Under the pieces are notes generated by a model. That model saw only the letters and a list, made by a program, of their open reading frames with translations. It ran no database searches and was not told the DNA's origin. Positions 57,773 through 64,000 of a DNA stretch of 64,000 nucleotides are shown here, in pieces. Position 1 is the first letter of the stretch. Every line of letters starts with the position of its first letter. The DNA comes from Nitrosospira sp. Nsp14 (GTDB lineage Bacteria; Pseudomonadota; Gammaproteobacteria; Burkholderiales; Nitrosomonadaceae): assembly GCF_900113575.1 (NCBI RefSeq), contig NZ_FOPV01000012.1, positions 1 to 64,000 of the forward strand. The letters are read 5' to 3'. A program made the position numbers and the translations under genes.

Positions 57773-59208
57773 GTGCACAGCCTCTTCTGGAAAATATTCC
57801 TGTCGTTCTGGCTTACGCTGGTTATTTTTGCCGGACTGCTTCTCTTCGCTGTCTCCAGCTATCTCGAACATATCCGAACCCAGCAGGATATCGGCAGCAT
57901 GCATGCACGCTTGGCACAATACCTCGATCAAGGCCGGGACGCCGCGGAACAGGGCGTGTCAAAGACCTTGAAGCATGGCTTGAGCGCCTGGATCGTAGCG
58001 AAGCGATTCCCATTTTCCTGATCGATGCAGCCGGGCATGATTTGCTGGGGCGCGAGGTCCCCGCCTATATCGTCGCAAGGCTGGACCGGAGGCGCCAGAA
58101 TGCTGAACGCATGGAACGGAAGGGCCCGCCTCACCTGCGGTCCATCCGCCTGGCGGATGGAAGCTCCTACAGCATGGTGCCGGACTTCCAGAGCATTACC
58201 TTGCTCAGGGTTTTGCAGCGTCCGCGGGTGATTGCGTTTCCGGTGGCTGTTGCAGCCCTTGTAAGTGCGCTGATCTGCCTGTTGCTCAGCCGCTACCAGA
58301 CATTTCCCCTGGAGCGATTGCGGCGCGCCGCCCAGAATATCGCAGCTGGCGATCTTACCCAGCGCGTTTCCCCCTCAATGCGCGACCGGCGCGATGAAAT
58401 CGCCGACCTGGCGGCCGCTTTCGACAAGATGGCTGAACGCCTGGAGAAAGTATTCAGCTCGCAACGGCAACTGCTGAGCGATGCCTCCCATGAGCTGCGT
58501 TCTCCGCTCGCACGCATGCAGGTTGCATTAGGTCTGGCTCGCCAGCGATCGGGGGGGCGGGCCGGGAATGAGCTTGACCGTATCGAAATCGAGGTGGAAC
58601 GCCTGAATGACCTGATTGGCCAGCTTCTCGAGCTCTCCCGCCTCGAAGCGGAAGTAGACCCGGCGCGCGCCGACAAGGTGGACATGCGCGAACTGCTCGA
58701 AGAAGTCGCGGAAGATGCACGATTTGAAGCAGGATTCCGAGGATGCCGGGTGGAAGTGCGCGACGCCTTTCCCGCCATTGTCCAGTCAAACGCCAGCCTG
58801 CTCCACAGCGCGATTGAAAACGTCGTGCGCAATGCCATCCGGTACACAAAACCTGATGCGCCCGTGGAAATAAGCATGCTCGCCGACACGGATCACCCCA
58901 ACAGCATCCTTGTTCAGGTTCGAGACCACGGGCCGGGCGTGCCCGAACACATGCTCTCCCACCTTTTCGAACCCTTCGTCCGGGTGGAAGAAGCGAGGGA
59001 CCGCGAGAGCGGTGGACACGGACTGGGGTTAGCCATCGCCGAGCGGGCTGTGCGGCTGCATGGCGGCGAAATTGTGGCAAGAAATGAACCGGATGGAGGG
59101 TTGAATATCCAGATTCGCTTGCAGCTCGCGGGAGGAGAACTTGAGCCATACGCGCTCCTTCCTGATACCGCCCGCATCCTCGCGCGGGCATGGAAAAAAC
59201 CCCGGTGA
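57773..59208 (+). pseudogene. CpxA-like sensor histidine kinase gene with a frameshift
   Basis: GTG 57773 begins VHSLFWKIFLSFWLTLVIFAGLL, a first membrane helix, and a periplasmic start (SSYLEHIRTQQDIGSMHARL). Near 57955-57965 the frame changes: the expected continuation VKDLEAWLERLDRSEAIPIFLIDAAGHDLLG is read one frame over. Removing one GT from GCGTGTC, or adding one base there, restores a protein of about 477 residues. The rest is complete: second helix (about 58225-58290), HAMP, HisKA with LLSDASHELRSPLARMQ, HATPase with VRDHGPGVPE and SGGHGLGLAIAERA. As sequenced, the product stops at 58021 before the kinase domains, unless translation restarts downstream. Confidence 0.85.
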
Positions 59209-59610
59209 AACCGGTCGAGCTTATCCGAGGGGACAGCTATCAGCCATTTCGAGTCCAATAGAAGGCCCGGAGGCAGCAGCGCTGCGACCGGGCCATGGCG
59301 TTTACTTCTATTTCCACTGGGAAAGCTACCAACTACATCGTTGCCACCATTGCTTCCCCGATTGCAGGTTACCGGTTCCCGGGCGTATTACTATTGGACT
59401 TAGGTACTAGTAGGTACTAGTCCAACCCCTGCTCATGCACGGCGGCGCTTCGGATTGAAGGATCAGAGGGCGGAACTCGGTCTATTTTTTCGCGCTTTTA
59501 CTCGCCGGAACATCAGTATAAAGAGCAATTCACCTCTAATTCCCTTTGATTGACATTGATATTTTGCCTAAAACCCAATACGCTCGTCCTATCCAATTCG
59601 GAGGACCAGC
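59209..59610. other. Intergenic stretch with a strong hairpin
   Basis: GGCCCGG (59264-59270) pairs with CCGGGCC (59288-59294), with an inner GCAGC/GCTGC stem and a three-base loop. No T-run follows on either strand, so it is not a standard intrinsic terminator, although it lies just downstream of the kinase gene. Parts of the following 110 bp (CCACCATTGCTTCCC, CTATTGGACT) recur after the CNNM gene. A near-palindromic GGTACTAGTAGGTACTAG lies at about 59403-59420. No gene is supported. Confidence 0.5.
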
Positions 59611-59811
59611 ATGAATACTGAATACAAAGGGTATCGAATTACCGCCTGGGCTGAGCGCGACGACACCACCGGTCTCTGGAACGGCCGTTACCGGATTCTC
59701 GACCAGAAGGGCACAGTTGCGTATGAGAGCTTCGCCGAGCCGACGGACGATGAACACAGTGCGCACGAGGCTGCGAGTGCCAAGGCCCGCGCCTGGGTAG
59801 CGGAGCAATAG
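59611..59811 (+). CDS. Small hypothetical protein (66 residues)
   Basis: MNTEYKGYRITAWAERDDTT opens a compact soluble protein with a beta-hairpin (GRYRILDQKGTVAYESF) and a C-terminal Ala-rich helix (SAHEAASAKARAWVAEQ). A good GGAGGA box lies about 7 nt before the ATG, which supports translation. I do not recognise the family. It stands alone and converges with the VOC gene. Confidence 0.75.
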   Translation: MNTEYKGYRITAWAERDDTTGLWNGRYRILDQKGTVAYESFAEPTDDEHSAHEAASAKARAWVAEQ

Positions 59812-59932
59812 TCCTCGCTGAGTGGTTCAGTCCACGGATAGATTGATCTCCCCGCTATTGCAAGACGCGCCTCGTATAGCCGTCCTCGTATAGCCGTAAA
59901 ACCGGATGCCCGTTCCCGGCTATTCGCGCCGG

Positions 59933-60403
59933 CTATTCGCGCCCGGGTTCGATTCCCTTGGTACGCAGCTCCGCTTTTGCCTCCTCGGTCTTGTCCAGCT
60001 CCAGTTTCATGTACTTCAGCACCGCGTCGGTCTTGGTGAATTGCAAGTCGCGGTATTCGACCACCTGAACACGGTTGCCCCACGGGTCGAGAAAGTCCAG
60101 CCTGCCACCTTCCAGCATGGTTGCACCCGCCGCTTCGGCGAGCTCCCCCACACGGGAGCGGTCATCGACCACCAGACCGAAATGCCTCTGCTCATCCGGC
60201 GGTTGTTTCCGCCCTTCCATCAGCGCGATGAACTGATCGCCCATGTCGATAAAAGCGGTGTGGGTTCCGCGGCCCCGCAATTTGAAGGTAAAGATGCGCC
60301 CGTAGAAGTCCAGCGCCTCGTCGATATTTCCAACCTCGAGCGCAATATGATTGACCCCAACGATGTGCGGCTTCGTTTTTTCATCCACGTTTTTCTCATC
60401 CAT
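59933..60403 (-). CDS. VOC superfamily (glyoxalase-like) protein
   Basis: 156 residues from ATG 60403, with GGGAGGA about 5 nt upstream. A single vicinal-oxygen-chelate domain: HIVGVNHIALEVGNIDEALDFYGRIF, then FIDMGDQFIALME, HFGLVVDD and FLDPWGNRVQVVEYRD. The His in NHIAL, the His in RHFGLVV and the Glu in VVEY are at the usual metal-binding places. A Lys/Glu-rich C-terminal helix (LELDKTEEAKAELRTKG) extends beyond the domain. The substrate is unknown. The frame is open upstream but the ribosome site sets the start. Confidence 0.88.
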   Translation of the reverse strand: MDEKNVDEKTKPHIVGVNHIALEVGNIDEALDFYGRIFTFKLRGRGTHTAFIDMGDQFIALMEGRKQPPDEQRHFGLVVDDRSRVGELAEAAGATMLEGGRLDFLDPWGNRVQVVEYRDLQFTKTDAVLKYMKLELDKTEEAKAELRTKGIEPGRE

Positions 60404-60630
60404 TTTGTCCTCCCGACTGATGATGGTTTGATTGTACCGTTTCCTGGGCTTGCTCATAAACGCTAAACATCTCATCGGACTAAATCTCATCTATTCTGAA
60501 GAGAGAATAGTTTGCAGAGATGGGTATGCCGTTCAGCTCTACCGTTACGCCGAACCTTGCCTGCTCATTCTTGCCAAAACTCAAGACCCCTGTTTTCAAC
60601 AACCGTCTTCGTTCGAACACATAACTACTC

Positions 60631-61953
60631 ATGGAAATCTCATTACTGTTTGCCCTCATCCTTCTCAATGGCGTTTTCGCCATGTCTGAAATCGCCTTGA
60701 TTTCAGCCCGCAGGGCCCAGCTTCAGACCTTGGCGCAGAACGGCAATAGCGGCGCAGCCGCAGCGATACAGCTGGGCGAAGATCCAAACCGCTTTCTCTC
60801 GACGATCCAGATCGGGATCACCTTTATCGGCATCATGAACGGAATCATCGGTGAAGCCGCGCTGGCAAGGCCCTTTACCGAGTGGATTGAAAACCTTGGC
60901 GTGGAGAAACCCTTCTCCGACTATCTCGCCACCGGGCTGGTGGTCGTTGGCATCACCTATTTCACCATCGTGGTGGGCGAACTGGTTCCCAAGCGGCTGG
61001 GGCAGCTCAATCCCGAGTCCGTCGCCCGCCGGGTTTCGCGCCCCATGCTTTGGCTTGCTGTTGCCTCCAAGCCGTTCGTTAAACTGCTGGCCGGTTCGAC
61101 CCAACTGACATTGAGCCTCCTTGGGGTCAAGGAGCAAGGCAGGCCAAGCCTCACGCAGGAGGAAATCCACCTGATACTTGCGGAGGGCTCCAGCGCCGGC
61201 GTGATCGAGCACGAAGAACATCAGATGATCCGAAACGTGTTCCGCCTGGATGATCGTCAGATTGCATCACTCATGGTGCCACGCAGTGACGTGGTCTATC
61301 TGGACATCGAGGAACCACTGGAAGAAAATATCAAGAAAATCGAGGCCAGCGAGCATTCGCGCTTTCCCGTGCTCAAGGGCAGTTGGGAAGAAATACTCGG
61401 GGTAGCCCGGGCGCGTCAATTCCTCACCCAGACATTGCGCGGCAAAAAACCGAGCCTCACGGAAAACTTGTATCCGCCAGTATTCGTTCCTGAGTCGCTC
61501 ACCGGTATCGAGCTATTGGAAAACTTCAAGCATTCGGGCACCAACCTTGCGTTCGTCATCGATGAGTATGGCGAAGTGCAGGGTATCGTCACTCTGAAGG
61601 ACGTAATGGAGGCGATAACCGGAGAGTTCAAGCCGAAACGGCCGGAAGATGCATGGGCGGTGAGACGCGACGATGGCAGCTGGCTCCTCGATGGTTTTAT
61701 TCCCGTGCCGGAGCTTAAGGACCGTCTTGGCCTTAAGGAAGTGCCTGAAGAGGAAAGGGGGCGCTACAACACCCTCAGTGGCATGGTCATGCTGCTGGTG
61801 GGAAGACTGCCGCAGACCGCGGACCGGTGCGAATGGGAGGGATGGAGCTTCGAAGTCATGGATATGGATGGAAAGCGCATCGACAAGGTGCTGGCGACGC
61901 GAACAAGCCCCGCCTCTGCCGATACCCCTCTACTGGATGAGTCTGGAAAGTAA
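60631..61953 (+). CDS. CNNM/CBS-domain membrane protein (hemolysin C/CorC family)
   Basis: 440 residues. An N-terminal CNNM (DUF21) domain with three to four membrane helices (EISLLFALILLNGVFAMSEIALI, FLSTIQIGITFIGIMNG, VVVGITYFTIVVGELVPK), two CBS domains (about 200-330; MVPRSDVVYLD and FVIDEYGEVQGIVTLKDVMEAI), and a C-terminal CorC_HlyC transporter-associated domain (about 345-425; DGFIPVPELKDRLGL, WEGWSFEVMDMDGKRIDKV). These proteins are associated with Mg2+/Co2+ export or homeostasis; the name hemolysin is historical. No operon partner is adjacent. Confidence 0.92.
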   Translation: MEISLLFALILLNGVFAMSEIALISARRAQLQTLAQNGNSGAAAAIQLGEDPNRFLSTIQIGITFIGIMNGIIGEAALARPFTEWIENLGVEKPFSDYLATGLVVVGITYFTIVVGELVPKRLGQLNPESVARRVSRPMLWLAVASKPFVKLLAGSTQLTLSLLGVKEQGRPSLTQEEIHLILAEGSSAGVIEHEEHQMIRNVFRLDDRQIASLMVPRSDVVYLDIEEPLEENIKKIEASEHSRFPVLKGSWEEILGVARARQFLTQTLRGKKPSLTENLYPPVFVPESLTGIELLENFKHSGTNLAFVIDEYGEVQGIVTLKDVMEAITGEFKPKRPEDAWAVRRDDGSWLLDGFIPVPELKDRLGLKEVPEEERGRYNTLSGMVMLLVGRLPQTADRCEWEGWSFEVMDMDGKRIDKVLATRTSPASADTPLLDESGK

Positions 61954-62563
61954 AGGCGCGATTTCCACGGAGCGGGATGAGAAATCTTCCAGAGTTTGGA
62001 AGATTCGGCCCCGTGCAGCGGCATGCGTAATATCCCGCCGCAAGCCCGGAGGGGCATTTAAGCTTGACCTTAAAACGAACAAAAAACCCGGTCACAGCGG
62101 TGCTGCGACCGGGGTCCAATGGGCATTTGCTTACGTCTACTTGCTTTTATGTGTTTCCATGCTTCTGTTGCCTTCTGTTTCTGCTGCTTTCCACTTGCGT
62201 AAGTGACTCTATTTCACTTAGGGAAACGTCCTGCTCCACCATTGCTTCCCGGGTGTTATATTGGCCAATTTCAGGCGGGCTGGCTATTGGACTGAAGTAC
62301 AATCCAGGCTTCTCCGCGGTCCCGCTGCCATGTTAGCAGCCTCAATCCGGCAGCCTGAATCGCTCGTCAGGCGTTTCCCCTGCAATCCGCGCCGCCATGG
62401 CCTCCTTCCCAATCGGCGCGCACGCTTGAGCTGAGTGCTTTATAGTTTTACAGTCCTTTACTATAAATAATGGCAATCCCGGCCATGTAGAGCGTTTGCT
62501 CCCCTTGTCAACTTGATCGCCCCGGCGAGGCCCCGCCATGAATGGGCTATAGGGGCTTGGAAA
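61954..62563. other. Intergenic stretch with hairpin and A6 run
   Basis: CCCGGTC (62087-62093) pairs with GACCGGG (62107-62113), with an inner CAGC/GCTG stem. It is preceded by AAAAAA, so on the minus strand it reads hairpin then TTTTTT, the form of an intrinsic terminator for a leftward transcript; no leftward gene is visible to its right. Several short blocks match the spacer at 59.26-59.41 kb. No coding gene is supported in this 610 bp. Confidence 0.5.
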
Positions 62564-64000
62564 ATGGCGGAAAAACAGGACGAAAAATCAAGGCTGCCGC
62601 TGGCCGGACTCATAGCGCTGGTGGCGATGATCAGCGGGTTCCTCTACTACGAAGGGATCACGTTGAAGACGGTGCGCCCGATCGACAAGGAAAAGGCGAC
62701 AACCATGTTCCAGAAAAAGGGGCTGGTGCAGTCGCGCCTGTGGCAGGACCCTTTTGAAGCAATTGAGGCGCACCGGTTGCTGGAGCAAAAGCTCTCGAAG
62801 CAGCCGGAAGAAGAAAATGACGTGCACACGCTCAAGAGACTGGTTGAAGTTCTGCGCGGGTCAGGGATTTCCACCCTGCGCGTGCTGCCGGTATTCGTGG
62901 ATGGCAGCCCATACGTCAATGGCGGCGAATCCCGGCTAAAGGATCGTTATGCGGTGGTATCAGCGCTAGGCGCTGCCGGCTATGTGCCGGAGTCGGGCGA
63001 GTACCTGCGCTTTTTCAAATGGGACCGCTCCCGCCAAAGCGATAGCCGTGGCAATAGCGATAATAATAAGGGTACGGCTGTCACGCCCATGGCGGCAGAG
63101 GAGAGTGGCGAAATAGCTGCGCTCGTTCCCGCCGAATTGTTCATACCCAAGGCCAAGTTTCGCGGCCAGCCATACGCCAAGCCCGTGCTCATCCTGTGGC
63201 TGAAAGAACAGGACGCCGGCAACCAGCCGCTCACATTCCTCAACGATCTCGTCGCCCATCTAAGCATCGCCCTTCGCCCATTGCCCTCCCAGCGCGCACG
63301 CCAGCCGGAGATAAGGGCGACTTACGAAGTGCTCGGCCCGCGGAGCTCCTCCGGTTTAAGCGCGATGCTGAAAGAGCTGCAGTCCGCCCAGCGCGGCGCC
63401 CCGCCTGCCCTGGATAGCCTGAAGGGCGTCCGTTTCTTTTCCCCCTCTGCCACCGCCGAGGATACTTTTCTGCTTGACCGGCCGCCCGCGCCCGAGGCCG
63501 CAAGCCGACAAGCAGACGAGTCTGTGGAAAAGCTGTTCGCGCGCGCGCAGATCAGGCTGACCCGGACCATCGGCACCGATGCCACGTTGGCGGAACAGCT
63601 TTTGCAGGAGCTGAAGCGCCGCCAGGTCGATTTGAAACCTTGCGCCGCCAGAGACTGCAATCCCAAAATCGCGCTGATCTCGGAATGGGATACGCTCTAC
63701 GGGCGCTCGCTGCCGCGCACATTTGCCGCCGTTGCAATGAATCAGGGCTCCGGCACGAGCGGCGCGACGCTGGCGGCCGAGATCGATAAACTGCGCCGGG
63801 ACGAATGGCCGGCCTGGGTTTACCGGCATTCCTATCTGGCTGGCCTGGACGGGGAATTGCCCGCCACGGGGAACGGCAAGGAAAGCGAAAAAAAAGACGA
63901 CAGCCAGGCCCGGATCAGGGCGTGGTACGAGGGGCAGCTTCCCGGGATGGAGCAGAATGCGGGCCAGCGGCCCGAAGGGCGTGGTCAACTGGACTATGTC
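62564..64000 (+). CDS. Large membrane-anchored protein, incomplete at the window end
   Basis: At least 479 residues; the frame is still open at base 64000. An N-terminal helix (LPLAGLIALVAMISGFLYYEG, about 11-31) follows a charged start, so the bulk is probably periplasmic with a signal anchor. Later stretches such as YEVLGPRSSSGLSAMLKEL (about 248-266) and PKIALISEWDTLYGRSLPRTF (about 367-387) resemble the ligand-cleft motifs of type I periplasmic-binding folds, in which case this would be a sensory or binding protein, but I am not sure. I do not recognise the family. The ribosome site is weak (AGGGGC). Confidence 0.75.
   Translation, partial: MAEKQDEKSRLPLAGLIALVAMISGFLYYEGITLKTVRPIDKEKATTMFQKKGLVQSRLWQDPFEAIEAHRLLEQKLSKQPEEENDVHTLKRLVEVLRGSGISTLRVLPVFVDGSPYVNGGESRLKDRYAVVSALGAAGYVPESGEYLRFFKWDRSRQSDSRGNSDNNKGTAVTPMAAEESGEIAALVPAELFIPKAKFRGQPYAKPVLILWLKEQDAGNQPLTFLNDLVAHLSIALRPLPSQRARQPEIRATYEVLGPRSSSGLSAMLKELQSAQRGAPPALDSLKGVRFFSPSATAEDTFLLDRPPAPEAASRQADESVEKLFARAQIRLTRTIGTDATLAEQLLQELKRRQVDLKPCAARDCNPKIALISEWDTLYGRSLPRTFAAVAMNQGSGTSGATLAAEIDKLRRDEWPAWVYRHSYLAGLDGELPATGNGKESEKKDDSQARIRAWYEGQLPGMEQNAGQRPEGRGQLDYV

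Overview
The window looks like chromosome from a betaproteobacterium of the Nitrosomonadaceae, most like Nitrosospira. This is inferred from a GC-rich background, an alaA-hom-thrC run, an array of HAF-repeat PEP-CTERM proteins and a urea/amide-type binding protein next to a kinase. No rRNA or other taxonomic marker is present, so the assignment is tentative.

Layout. 0.4-4.2 kb: clpB, with a sigma32-like promoter, diverges from nadC. 4.4-6.6 kb: a diguanylate cyclase/phosphodiesterase whose membrane domain keeps all seven ethylene-receptor ligand-binding positions. 7.2-13.2 kb: DUF1810, a three-gene run (CPA2 antiporter, YbdK-type ligase, C26 hydrolase), a DUF2278-lamin-tail protein and GrpB. 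13.3-17.6 kb: alaA-hom-thrC on the minus strand. 17.8-20.8 kb: an Mth938-like gene, a broken mgtC and a porin gene with one in-frame stop. 20.8-32 kb is rich in signalling genes: a REC-EAL regulator, a UrtA-like binding protein overlapping a 1371-residue hybrid kinase, an HDAC-like hydrolase, a LapD-like c-di-GMP receptor and a 281-bp element with 20-bp terminal inverted repeats. 32.4-36.2 kb: a large unrecognised membrane protein, class I fructose-bisphosphate aldolase and a DUF190 PII-like protein.

36.2-55.4 kb is the most striking region: about 16 tandem copies, all on the minus strand, of a gene for a secreted HAF-repeat protein with a PEP-CTERM sorting tail. Nine are intact, two carry a single lesion (an amber codon; a frameshift in a G8 tract) and five are remnants. 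Nearly every copy has its own TTGACA-type promoter at a fixed 16-nt spacing, so each appears to be an independent unit. Three intergenic spacers hold the same decayed 3' end of a Tn3-family transposase, and two positions hold an RHH antitoxin-like gene (one whole, one truncated). Most copies have six repeats of about 45 residues before the tail, which would suit a beta-propeller. The pattern suggests a surface-protein family expanding and recombining by unequal crossing-over.

55.5-64 kb returns to ordinary sequence: a lipoprotein, a Spy/CpxP-like protein divergent from an OmpR-type regulator and a frameshifted sensor kinase, a VOC protein, a CNNM/CorC-type membrane protein, two related hairpin-bearing spacers and an incomplete gene that runs off the window end.

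Several genes have exactly one disrupting change (porin, two HAF genes, sensor kinase). These may be recent mutations or assembly errors; the sequence alone cannot distinguish them.
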